From assembly GCA_011088105.1 (NCBI GenBank), contig JAALKI010000020.1, positions 1-49,865 on the forward strand: a stretch of DNA of 49,865 bases. The letters run 5' to 3'. This stretch comes from Nitrospirota bacterium. GTDB lineage: Bacteria > Nitrospirota > Nitrospiria > Nitrospirales > UBA8639. This document shows, in pieces, positions 17,080 to 25,274 of this stretch. The notes beneath the pieces were generated by a model. The model saw only the letters and a list, made by a program, of their open reading frames with translations, had not been told where the DNA came from and did no database searches. The position numbers and the translations under genes were made by a program. Position 1 is the stretch's first letter; the number at the start of each line of letters is the position of its first letter.

Positions 17080-19896
17080 GGTGTTTTCACAAATGATACG
17101 TTGTGTTGTGAATTGTTCCAGGTAATATTCCCCACCTGCTTTCATCCCTACCCCCGATAATCGATGGCCTCCAAACGGTTGTCGGCCAACTAATGATCCA
17201 GTAATTGAACGATTAATATAGAGATTGCCTACATCAAAGGATGCTCGAGCGCGTTGGATGTTGACGGGGCTGCGGGAATAGATACCCCCGGTCAATGCAT
17301 AGGCCGACTGATTGGCGATGTCCAGAGCTTCATTGAAATCTCGATATTTCATAATAGCCAAGACTGGTCCAAAAATTTCCTCTTGGGCTAATCGGTGTGA
17401 GGGACAAATGTCCGTAAATATCACAGGCCCCTGAAACCACCCCTCTCCTTCTTGCCGGCCATCTAAAAGTAAACGGCCTTCCTGGTTGCCAATTTCGACG
17501 TAATGACGAACCTTTCCTAGCGCGTGTTCATCAATGAGCGGTCCTAGGTGATTGGCGGGATTTTCCGGAGGCCCTATGTGCAGATCTTTAGCCGCTTCCG
17601 TGAGTCGTTCAATCAATTCTTTATAGATTGCCGTATGCACGATGGCGCGTGAACATGCTGAGCATTTTTGTCCTTGATATCCTGTAAAGGACTTGAGTAG
17701 ACCAGATACCGCTTCATCGAGGTCAGCCGTTTCGTCTACGATAATTGCATTTTTACCGCTCATTTCTGCAATCACATGCTTGATATGTGATTGAGTCGAT
17801 GGTGGGTTGTTGGCTTCCGCTAATATCCGGAGTCCTACATCTTTTGATCCGGTAAACGCAATCATGTGGATGTCCGGATGAGAGACAAGAGCTTGTCCTA
17901 TTGCAGGTCCGCCAGGCAGAAAATGAAGGACATCTTTCGGAATGCCGGCTTCTTGGAAGATTTGAAAGAGCTGGTATCCCATGTGAAGAGATCGTTCTGA
18001 AGGTTTAAAGAGGACGACATTCCCTGTCACGAGCGCAGCCGAGACCATTCCGGTTGGGATGGCCAGAGAAAAGTTCCAAGGTGAAATAGTAGCAACGAGG
18101 CCTCGTGGGGAGTGAGTAAGGTGATTGAGTTCTCCCGGGTCTGTGCCCAATCGTTTCAGTTTTCCAAGGTATTGAATGTCATGTGCATAGAACTCAAGAA
18201 AATCGATAGCTTCAGCAACATCGGCATCTGCCTCACGCCACGGCTTCCCCGTTTCAAAAATCTCCCATGCCGCCAGCTCAAAACGGCGGGTTCGCATCGC
18301 AGCCGCCGCTTTCCGTAATAAAGAGGTCCGATATTCATATGGTGTGTTTCGCCATTCTGGAAATGCGGATTGGGCTGCTTGGATGAACGTATTGAGACAC
18401 CGTGGGTTCAAGGCCGGAAAAGATGCAATGATCTCTTGAGGACGACTGGGGTTACGTGACGTCAAGGTTTCCTTGGAATAAACCCTGCTAGCAGGAACAA
18501 CGTATTCGACTGGTTGCCCTAAGTGCGATTGAACAGTTCGGATGGCATTTTCCATATCCATTCGGGCAGATTCTATTGAGAAATCTGTATGTGGTTCGTT
18601 CTGAAACTGATAGTCTTTTGATTCATGAAAAAAACGGGAGGAGATTAGGTTCTGTCCATCACCTCCATTAGATGTGTGAGGTTGGGCCAACAGTACTTCA
18701 AGTGGAAGAGAAGAATCATGTTGCTTTCTCAAAAAGGATTCATTAGAGGTGTTTTCCAGAAGTCGTCGAACTAAATAGGCCATTCCAGGAATAAGGTCTC
18801 CAATTGGTGTATAAATGCGGACTCTTCTCCCGTAGTCAACAACTGCGTTCTGAAGTGATTCAGCCATGCCATAGAGCATCTGATATTCATAGCTCTCAGG
18901 GGGGCGATGGGTTGCTTGGGCATAAGCTTCTGCATGAGCTAGACTTCGAAGATTGTGTGAGCCAAAAGCCGGACGAATATGCTGGGTATGGGCAAGAAGC
19001 GTTTGGCTCAAATTTTCAAAGTTGGCGTCAGTTTCTTCTTTGGTTTGCAAGACAGGAATGGTCCAGCCTCGTTGCAAATTTTTGATGATTTCCGAGTCCC
19101 AATAAGCCCCTTTGACCAATCGTATTGTGATTGGAGCAGGATGGGTGTGAAGCCAGTTAAGCAGTTGAGTTAATAGACCTTTCGCATCTTTTCCATACGC
19201 TTGAAGTGCGATTCCCGCATAGGGGAACGAACGGTAGATGGGTTCTGACAGAATACGCATAAACAGATTGATAGTTAGCTCTCTCAGTTCAGCATGTTCC
19301 ATATCAAATGTGATAGACGCTGGCAGTTTCTTCGCCATATCTAAAATGGGGCGAAGCCGTTTTGCCACGTGTTCGAACGAATCATCCGGGGCTATAGGAT
19401 CTAATGAGGCGTACAAGGCCGAGAGCTTGATGGAAAGATTGGCTCGTGGAATAAGGCCAAGATGATCGGAGTCTAGGAGAGGATTAGGTGGCCAATGGCT
19501 GGCCTGTTGATGAAAAGACTCCAGAGCTTCCAAGCATCGATCCTGATACCGATCGGCTTCACATTCATTAACTGTAGCTTCGCCGAGAAGATCTATCGAT
19601 GCACATTTCCCCGTTTTCCAAAGATGTCCTAAGCCGAAGGAAGCTTCACTGATTGACCTTCCAGCCATGAAGGTCTGAGCCATGTTGAAAAATTGGCGAC
19701 GCAGGATGAGAGCACCAAAATGTGACCCGAGCCACGTTGTCGTGGTGCGTTGCCATGCCCATTGCAGTGGTTTAGGAAGAAAAGGATGATGTCCGAAATA
19801 TTCGGTGAAAATCCGAATAAACTGCGCATGTGTTCGTAATGTGGGAAGAACATCAACAAATCGGAAAAGCTGAATCTTAAATTCCTCATCCCGCAT
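17050..19896 (-). CDS. putA: Bifunctional proline dehydrogenase / P5C dehydrogenase (PutA), 5' end detached
   Basis: 948 aa from the Met at 19896. Oxidises proline to glutamate in two steps. PRODH barrel: SIKLSALYASLDP, RLVKGAYWDSE, FGSHNLRSLAHAEAY and YEYQMLYGMAE. The aldehyde dehydrogenase half: ISPWNFSLAIPTGM, FTGSKDVG, and catalytic Cys in YQGQKCSACSR, ending LSGVGMKAGG. It lacks the DNA-binding domain of E. coli PutA. The conserved reading frame continues upstream to a well-placed start at 20025 but is interrupted by TAG at 19921-19923, eight codons before this Met (see 19897-20025). Restart at this Met could still give a nearly full enzyme. Confidence 0.93.
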   Translation of the reverse strand: MRDEEFKIQLFRFVDVLPTLRTHAQFIRIFTEYFGHHPFLPKPLQWAWQRTTTTWLGSHFGALILRRQFFNMAQTFMAGRSISEASFGLGHLWKTGKCASIDLLGEATVNECEADRYQDRCLEALESFHQQASHWPPNPLLDSDHLGLIPRANLSIKLSALYASLDPIAPDDSFEHVAKRLRPILDMAKKLPASITFDMEHAELRELTINLFMRILSEPIYRSFPYAGIALQAYGKDAKGLLTQLLNWLHTHPAPITIRLVKGAYWDSEIIKNLQRGWTIPVLQTKEETDANFENLSQTLLAHTQHIRPAFGSHNLRSLAHAEAYAQATHRPPESYEYQMLYGMAESLQNAVVDYGRRVRIYTPIGDLIPGMAYLVRRLLENTSNESFLRKQHDSSLPLEVLLAQPHTSNGGDGQNLISSRFFHESKDYQFQNEPHTDFSIESARMDMENAIRTVQSHLGQPVEYVVPASRVYSKETLTSRNPSRPQEIIASFPALNPRCLNTFIQAAQSAFPEWRNTPYEYRTSLLRKAAAAMRTRRFELAAWEIFETGKPWREADADVAEAIDFLEFYAHDIQYLGKLKRLGTDPGELNHLTHSPRGLVATISPWNFSLAIPTGMVSAALVTGNVVLFKPSERSLHMGYQLFQIFQEAGIPKDVLHFLPGGPAIGQALVSHPDIHMIAFTGSKDVGLRILAEANNPPSTQSHIKHVIAEMSGKNAIIVDETADLDEAVSGLLKSFTGYQGQKCSACSRAIVHTAIYKELIERLTEAAKDLHIGPPENPANHLGPLIDEHALGKVRHYVEIGNQEGRLLLDGRQEGEGWFQGPVIFTDICPSHRLAQEEIFGPVLAIMKYRDFNEALDIANQSAYALTGGIYSRSPVNIQRARASFDVGNLYINRSITGSLVGRQPFGGHRLSGVGMKAGGEYYLEQFTTQRIICENTLRRGFAPLE

Positions 19897-20025
19897 CCCC
19901 CAGTCAAGGAGAATATCGTTCTACCATTGACGACGAAAGATCTTCTGGGGGGTAGCGGTGGAATGATCAAGCAAACCCTTCCCGATTTGTCGAATGGAAG
20001 GCTCAAGCAAGTCTTCGACACGCAT
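19897..20025 (-). pseudogene. putA: Detached N-terminus of putA with in-frame TAG
   Basis: AGGAGG (20033-20038) sits 7 bases before ATG 20025. The frame reads MRVEDLLEPSIRQIGKG... to FRRQW, then TAG (codon 35, 19921-19923), then NDILLDWG and into MRDEEFK of the main ORF without any frameshift. In relatives this place is a Trp-Trp pair shortly before the conserved MRDExFK, so TGG to TAG is the simplest reading. With the codon read through, PutA would be 991 aa, the usual size for this two-domain class. Confidence 0.7.
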
Positions 20026-20090
20026 GCCATAACCTCCTCATTTCTATTATACCGTGTTTAGCATACTAGACAGAAGGAACAGTCGTGAAA

Positions 20091-21224
20091 TTATTTTTTG
20101 CAGCGTGCGATGCGTCTGCCGGTAATATTGCCGTTAGGGCCTGCGGAATTATAGAAGGTGCCTTCCAAGCGCTTGTCTTGTCCACTAAATAATAAGCTGT
20201 TTTCTTGAAAGCCTCGTGGAAAATCCCATTGTAAGTAGACCGTGTCTCCCAACACGGTAATATTTGAGAGTGGAGGATTCATAGTGTGGATCTGGGTGGG
20301 ATGTGGAAAGATCATCGTCATTTTGTGATCTTGATGGTTTTGGTGGTTATGGACAGTCCATTGCCACGTTCCACATAGTCGTAATAGCCCTTCATGCTTC
20401 AATCGTGTTTGGTTCCATTGTTTCAAGTTGTTCCAGGATCGTTGCGCGTTGTCGTAGGCCTTCATGCGCAATGTCGTCAATTCAGACATGACATGAATCT
20501 GGATAATGGGAAGCACTCGAATGTGAAGGTATCGGTTGACTTCCGCTTTTCTTTCTTCTGGGCGAATGTGCATTGGAATAGGGGGCTGTTGCTGATCAAG
20601 ATTGTCCCATAAGTGATTAAGACGTGAAAGAATTCCTGCGAGTCCTTCTTGTTGAATAAGGCCGATGATCTGAGCATGTTCCGGTCCTTGCCAGTCAGGG
20701 TAGGTTTGCTCAACGGATTGGGCAAAGGTTTCGTAATGAGTGGGGTGGAGAAGACGGAGAGGTTTTCTACTCATCAAGTCATGGAGCGCATTCCACCACA
20801 TGGCCATCGTGCGTCCTTGTGACAAGGCAAGCGTGTGTTCAATCCATGTCAGATGGTCAGAAGATTGTTTTGCTGAGATGCTGGCTTTGTCCCAATCTTG
20901 AGACATTAGCATGTTGATCAGAGTTGTTGAATACTGTAACGCAGCAACTTCAGCGATAAACGCTACGGCCGATTTTGAGGGGTTCTGAGAACGTGTTGCG
21001 GAGCGATGCCGTTTTCCTTGGTTCATACCGAGGGGAGCGACAAACTCTTTTGAAAATAACGCCAGTGCGGCTTTATCAGAAGTCACCTGGGCGATCTGAG
21101 ACGATTGCCGATGGATCAATTCATTGAATGGAACGTCAAGGGCTGTGGCCGGTAGAACGGGACCAATGATGCTAACAAGACAGAAAAGGGAAACCCAATG
21201 AATCGTTTTCACTGGACTGGTCAA
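20091..21224 (-). CDS. Secreted protein of unknown function
   Basis: 377 aa from TTG, or a few residues less from GTG (residue 5). Signal peptide HWVSLFCLVSIIGPVLPATA. The mature protein is helical, His- and Gln-rich (about residues 35-280), with a C-terminal beta-rich part about 290-377 containing LCGTWQWTVHNHQNHQDHKM and GRRIARCKK. Not recognised. It lies 65 bases upstream of putA on the same strand. Confidence 0.65.
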   Translation of the reverse strand: MTSPVKTIHWVSLFCLVSIIGPVLPATALDVPFNELIHRQSSQIAQVTSDKAALALFSKEFVAPLGMNQGKRHRSATRSQNPSKSAVAFIAEVAALQYSTTLINMLMSQDWDKASISAKQSSDHLTWIEHTLALSQGRTMAMWWNALHDLMSRKPLRLLHPTHYETFAQSVEQTYPDWQGPEHAQIIGLIQQEGLAGILSRLNHLWDNLDQQQPPIPMHIRPEERKAEVNRYLHIRVLPIIQIHVMSELTTLRMKAYDNAQRSWNNLKQWNQTRLKHEGLLRLCGTWQWTVHNHQNHQDHKMTMIFPHPTQIHTMNPPLSNITVLGDTVYLQWDFPRGFQENSLLFSGQDKRLEGTFYNSAGPNGNITGRRIARCKK

Positions 21225-21246
21225 GCCATGAGTGATGATGTGGGAG

Positions 21247-22062
21247 TCAGTGGGCTAACTGTGTTTTTAAAAACGAGAGGGTTGCTTTCCAAGCCTGCTG
21301 TGCTGCCGCTGCATTGTAATCATCCAGATGACTTTCATCATGAAAGCCGTGACAGGTTTTTGGGTATGTTTGAATATCAATGGTTTTATTGTACTCATTT
21401 GCTATTTGTATCATTTGACCTTGTACTTCAGGTGTCACGCAATTCTCTTGTTCTGCTGCATGATAGAGAATTGGACACTGAAGTTCTTGTAACATCTCAA
21501 GCTGTACAGGTAGGTGGCTGTAAAAGGCAACGGCGGCACGTAAGCGTTTCCGTTTGCACGCGAATTGTAGGGCCAGGGAGCCACCAAGTCCAAATCCAAC
21601 AACGGCATGGGTATTGCGTTTTGTATATTCTAATTCTGTGTCTTCCGAAAGATTGGCATTGAGGAATTCACAGCATGCCCGAATATCTTGAAGGGCGTCG
21701 ACGACATGAAGCCGTTCAGCAAGAGCATTTGCAACTTCGGCATTTGCCGTGACCATGCCACCCAGTCGCCCATAGAGGTTAGGGATAAGGACGACATACC
21801 CCTCGCAGGCCAATTGTTTACCCAAATCTTTTATTTGTGATGTTAAGCCCCACCGGTCATGAAGGAGGATGACACACGGGAATCGGCCTTTGGATTGTGG
21901 CCAGTATTGCAGACATTCAACTTGAGCTTCTTTTGGTTGTAGCGTGGCCGCGTAAGGATTGACCATTTGATCTTTATGGGTGTCAAAGACACCTGAACTG
22001 GAAAACCTGGCGGTCCCAGTTCCAATCTGGTCAATTGTGAAGGGCGAAAGTTGTTCAATCAT
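21247..22062 (-). CDS. Dienelactone-hydrolase-family protein lacking the nucleophile
   Basis: 271 aa alpha/beta-hydrolase of DLH type: CVILLHDRWGLTSQIKDLG (oxyanion strand), VVLIPNLYGRLGG, and the conserved His in KTCHGFHDE. The nucleophile elbow reads VVGFGLGGSLAL: where the family has G-x-C/S-x-G-G this protein has Gly. The acid region reads AAEQENCVTPE instead of a GEKD-like motif. Either it is a non-catalytic relative or uses another residue. It has an N-terminal extension of about 50 aa before the core. Confidence 0.8.
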   Translation of the reverse strand: MIEQLSPFTIDQIGTGTARFSSSGVFDTHKDQMVNPYAATLQPKEAQVECLQYWPQSKGRFPCVILLHDRWGLTSQIKDLGKQLACEGYVVLIPNLYGRLGGMVTANAEVANALAERLHVVDALQDIRACCEFLNANLSEDTELEYTKRNTHAVVGFGLGGSLALQFACKRKRLRAAVAFYSHLPVQLEMLQELQCPILYHAAEQENCVTPEVQGQMIQIANEYNKTIDIQTYPKTCHGFHDESHLDDYNAAAAQQAWKATLSFLKTQLAH

Positions 22063-22185
22063 TGTGTCAAAATCTCAAAGAAGGACTTTGTGTTATTCAA
22101 CGATGTTGTTCTGCAGAAGGGAGACGCACTATATCGGTCGGGTTAAATACTTGTCAATGAATAAACACTTCCATGGCGTTTGTCT

Positions 22186-22752
22186 TTATCCAATTCCTGG
22201 GGCGGTCTCCTCATCCCGACGCTCTTTCTCCTCTTGGCGTCGGGCCTCCTCATCTGCATCCCAGTCGGCATCGGTTGGTGTGTGAAGAATATACAGGTCT
22301 TTTGAATTTAAATACTTTATGGCGGTTCCCGACAAGACCTTCTGCTGAATGGTGCCCTTTAATTGAATGTCAACAATAGCATCCGCCCCGATGTTTTTGG
22401 CTTGTGCAACTAATGCAAAATGTAATTCAGCCCAATTTGCCTTCGTTTGGCTCGGGTCTTGACATGCTTCGAGTTGTGAAATTTCGTGATAGGGGCATTC
22501 AGGAAATGTATCCAACACATCAATCGTTTTGTCAGCAATGGATGGTTGCGTCAGGCTTTCATCCTTTCTACTCTCTTTCTCTTCAGTCTTCTCAGTCTCT
22601 TCAGTCTGGGCTCCTTGCCGTTTTGAAGCCCTGGCTGCGTCAATATCAAAGTGTTGCAGCCGATCGGCGGCAAGGGCGGCTTCATGAGGGTTACTGCTTT
22701 CCGCGAGTCGTTTCAGCTTCTCGACCCGGTCATAGGCTTCTTGCAAGCTCAT
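22186..22752 (-). CDS. DUF2786-like N-terminus with YbjQ-like C-terminal segment
   Basis: 188 aa from ATG 22752, preferred because AAGGAG lies 5 bases before it (the frame goes back to 22788). N-terminal AYDRVEKLKRLAESSNPHEA resembles DUF2786. A charged, low-complexity linker (about residues 48-75, Glu/Lys/Thr) follows. The C-terminal part ALVAQAKNIGADAIVDIQLK is reminiscent of YbjQ-like assembly domains; the end is again highly charged. Function unknown. Last gene of the run downstream of the proteasome locus. Confidence 0.65.
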   Translation of the reverse strand: MSLQEAYDRVEKLKRLAESSNPHEAALAADRLQHFDIDAARASKRQGAQTEETEKTEEKESRKDESLTQPSIADKTIDVLDTFPECPYHEISQLEACQDPSQTKANWAELHFALVAQAKNIGADAIVDIQLKGTIQQKVLSGTAIKYLNSKDLYILHTPTDADWDADEEARRQEEKERRDEETAPGIG

Positions 22753-22802
22753 TTTGGCTCCTTGCTTGCGAAGGACGTTCGTGGGCATGCCAGTGCTTTC
22801 TC

Positions 22803-23990
22803 TTAGCCTTTGCGTTTATCGTCTTGTTCGCCCATCAATGCATTCAAGACACCCAAAGAGACTTCATTGAGTTCCAGGGGCTGCTCTTCCGACTCAGGAG
22901 CTGGCAGCGCATCAGCAAGGGATTTGGGGGTCGAAAGCGCCAGCAATTTTTGTTGAATGTCTTCCGACGTCAGATCCAGGTCGGCTTGAATCGCGGAAAG
23001 GCGTTGGAGAGCAAAGATAGAACGGGAGTAGTTGGACCAGGTTCCTCCATGTTCGGTATCATTTAGTCGGGTAATGGCCTGCCAAAAATTCGCTTCAATG
23101 TCTTCGGAGAGGTCTCCTTGCGCAAAAGCCTCAAGCTTTTCCATTAAGGCCTCTTCGGAGCGTTCTAGGCCTCCATAGCTGACGACGGATCGTTCAACCT
23201 GACGATTTGATAAGACAAAAAAGGTTTCTTTCCATAAGTCACGTGTTTGTAGCAAAGATGATGCGGTGTCTGATGCAGGTGGTGAGGAGGTGTCCTGAGC
23301 CAACTTTTGTAGATCGGTCAGAAATTGTTGGAGCGCCTTGACCTTTCTCGAGGCAAGACTACTCAGCGGGATCCCCCAAATATGAGCAATTTCATGGTCT
23401 TGTAATGGGTTGCTTCCAGATGACTGGAACTCTCGTTTGGTTGATATCAGTTGTCGCCGTTGCCGTTCTGCTCGACGAAGCAGTGATTGTAATTCGATGA
23501 GGAGTCGTTTGGTGCGATACACTTCTTCTGTGAGGTCTCCTTGGTCCCAGGCTTGTTCGAGTTGCCGGATTTCCGGTTTTGGGAGAGCCGAGAGCGCTTG
23601 TTGTTTATTGGACTCCACAACCGATGATTCCACCCCAAATCGTGTCGTGAGCAGCTCTTCCGCTACTGCAGCGGTTTGTATTGTCACCGCCATTTGTTTT
23701 TCTAAGCATTTCACTTGCAACCAAGGCTTTTCTCGTTTTTCCCGAAAATATAATCGGTATTGATTTGCGCGTGCCGTAATATCACCGGTCCCCTCTAAAG
23801 ATGCAATCTTTTGAGCAGGTTGGCCGCCGGAGAGAAATCGGGAGTCCGGTTGGTCTTCAGCCATATATTCAACGTCTTGTTGGGAAATATCGAGATATTG
23901 AAGCAGCAAGAGACGGATCATAATGCGATGTTGGGTTGGGAGATTCTCGATCACCGTTTTGATATGTTCAGCCGTGAGTGACGTATTCAT
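22803..23990 (-). CDS. Protein of unknown function downstream of the proteasome locus
   Basis: 395 aa from ATG 23990, or 400 aa from TTG 24005; neither has a clear ribosome site. N-terminus EHIKTVIENLPTQHRIMIRL is a helical segment, with a middle coiled-coil/basic part (LLRRAERQRRQLISTKRE) and an acidic C-terminus. Mostly helical, no signal, no membrane segment. No family recognised. The gap to the next gene is 50 bases, and to the preceding one 34, so these genes are probably co-transcribed. Confidence 0.65.
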   Translation of the reverse strand: MNTSLTAEHIKTVIENLPTQHRIMIRLLLLQYLDISQQDVEYMAEDQPDSRFLSGGQPAQKIASLEGTGDITARANQYRLYFREKREKPWLQVKCLEKQMAVTIQTAAVAEELLTTRFGVESSVVESNKQQALSALPKPEIRQLEQAWDQGDLTEEVYRTKRLLIELQSLLRRAERQRRQLISTKREFQSSGSNPLQDHEIAHIWGIPLSSLASRKVKALQQFLTDLQKLAQDTSSPPASDTASSLLQTRDLWKETFFVLSNRQVERSVVSYGGLERSEEALMEKLEAFAQGDLSEDIEANFWQAITRLNDTEHGGTWSNYSRSIFALQRLSAIQADLDLTSEDIQQKLLALSTPKSLADALPAPESEEQPLELNEVSLGVLNALMGEQDDKRKG

Positions 23991-24024
23991 AAGGGGGGTA
24001 TCCAAAAAAAGCGTTGATGAATAA

Positions 24025-24234
24025 TTATTCTGGCGATTCGTTGGTATCTAAATACGACGCGACATATTCCCGAAGTTCTTGCACAGTTCCTTTAGTATAT
24101 AAATCTCTGGGAATTTCTACGACATGGAGTTGTGCGGGGTCCACTCCTCGTTCAATGGCCCAGTCTTCGTCAATATAGAGGCTGACGGCGCCATCTTTAT
24201 GACGAAAAACATAGAGAATATCTTTTTCTTCCAT
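24025..24234 (-). CDS. Small acidic protein of unknown function
   Basis: 69 aa: MEEKDILYVFRHKDGAVSLY then IDEDWAIERGVDPAQLHVVE. Acidic with a likely beta-rich N-terminal half and a helical C-terminus. Not recognised. It stands between the Cld-family gene (146 bases upstream) and the 395-aa gene (34 bases downstream) on the same strand. Confidence 0.6.
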   Translation of the reverse strand: MEEKDILYVFRHKDGAVSLYIDEDWAIERGVDPAQLHVVEIPRDLYTKGTVQELREYVASYLDTNESPE

Positions 24235-24380
24235 AAGAATTTCTCACCTAATGTGTGTCGTTGTGGGATAGTCTGCCTATTCATCGGTTGGGTGATAAAG
24301 GATGTCGATGAACGAGGCGCGCGTATCTCGAAGGCACCTGGAGAAATATGTTGAATCGCGTGTTGTGCAGGAGAGGCGGG

Positions 24381-25088
24381 TTAGCCCCCTAAGGTATCAA
24401 GCGTTTCCTTCAAGCTTTTCATAATACACGTGAAAATAGGGATATCCCGCTTTGTATAGCGACTTCCTTCAGCCTCACGTAGGTGCATGACGAGATCAAG
24501 AAAGTCCTGAGGGGAGTCGGTTTCAAACGCCACAACAAATTCTTGGTCATCCAAGCCAAATGAATAGGTCGTATTGAGTTTTACGGAAGGATAACGATGG
24601 CCGATTTCAATATGTTCATCCATCATCCCCTGTCGAGCGGCCTTGGTTAAGAGGTACCATTCTCGTGTTTTTTCAAAAGGGTACACAAAAATGTATTTTG
24701 CTCGTCCAGGCTTGATGGTGAGGCGTCGACTTTCTTGGTCTTCGTGCACATGATGGTCAACATACACTGAGCGTTTTGTCATAGAAAGATAGGAATAGGG
24801 AGTCGTGAGGTATTTGCCGAGTCCTGTCGCAAGAAGCTTTGACATCATTTCTTGAAAGAGCTCAAGCTCATAAGAAATCCTCCAGAGCAAAAAATCACAG
24901 TCTCCTCGAATCCCTATCGTGGTATAAGGAATCAGAATGACTTTCCCGGCATATTCTTCGACGACGTGAAGAAATTCCTGTTTGCCTGCTTGACGTTCGT
25001 CATGGGGAAGCCGACGCCAAGCGGGATCGACCTTATGAAAGCTAAAATTCACAAACTGACGTTTGGCGGGCGCTTCTCCTCCGCTCAT
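24381..25088 (-). CDS. Chlorite-dismutase-family heme protein, coproheme decarboxylase (ChdC/HemQ) type
   Basis: 235 aa with a strong GGAGG 6 bases upstream. Family fold: proximal heme ligand His159 (MMDEHIEIGHRYP), Tyr136 in FVYPFEK, the position of the catalytic Tyr of coproheme decarboxylases, and SFGLDDQEFVVAFETD. True chlorite dismutases such as that of Nitrospira defluvii have a catalytic Arg just before this strand; aligned on V-K the residue here is Leu171, so chlorite dismutation is unlikely. It probably finishes coproporphyrin-dependent heme synthesis. It sits 186 bases after pafA, close enough to share transcripts with the proteasome locus but with room for its own promoter. Confidence 0.85.
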   Translation of the reverse strand: MSGGEAPAKRQFVNFSFHKVDPAWRRLPHDERQAGKQEFLHVVEEYAGKVILIPYTTIGIRGDCDFLLWRISYELELFQEMMSKLLATGLGKYLTTPYSYLSMTKRSVYVDHHVHEDQESRRLTIKPGRAKYIFVYPFEKTREWYLLTKAARQGMMDEHIEIGHRYPSVKLNTTYSFGLDDQEFVVAFETDSPQDFLDLVMHLREAEGSRYTKRDIPIFTCIMKSLKETLDTLGG

Positions 25089-25274
25089 GATTTCCTCCCT
25101 AGAACCTAGCTAATTATGAAACTAAAACAACCTGCTATACCTACCATTTCACCATAAATTTGTCAATGAATTAGCGGGTTTCCTGCTTCTGCCGTCCTGA
25201 AAAATGAGGATAGTTCTTCTTTGTTTCACAGATGTAAGGAATGAGGACGTTTTCGCCAGTCTGTAGGAATTTTG

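Noticed and set aside
19629-20030. Alternative frame starting at 20030 over the putA start
   Set aside because: Its ATG is only 2 bases from AGGAGG, and the translation is unlike any protein, while the frame from 20025 matches PutA.
22560-22620. Tandem DNA repeat
   Set aside because: The TCTTCAGTC-like repetition only reflects a Glu/Thr/Lys-rich linker in the coding strand.
24381-25088. True chlorite dismutase
   Set aside because: The catalytic Arg is replaced by Leu171, and the rest looks like coproheme decarboxylase.
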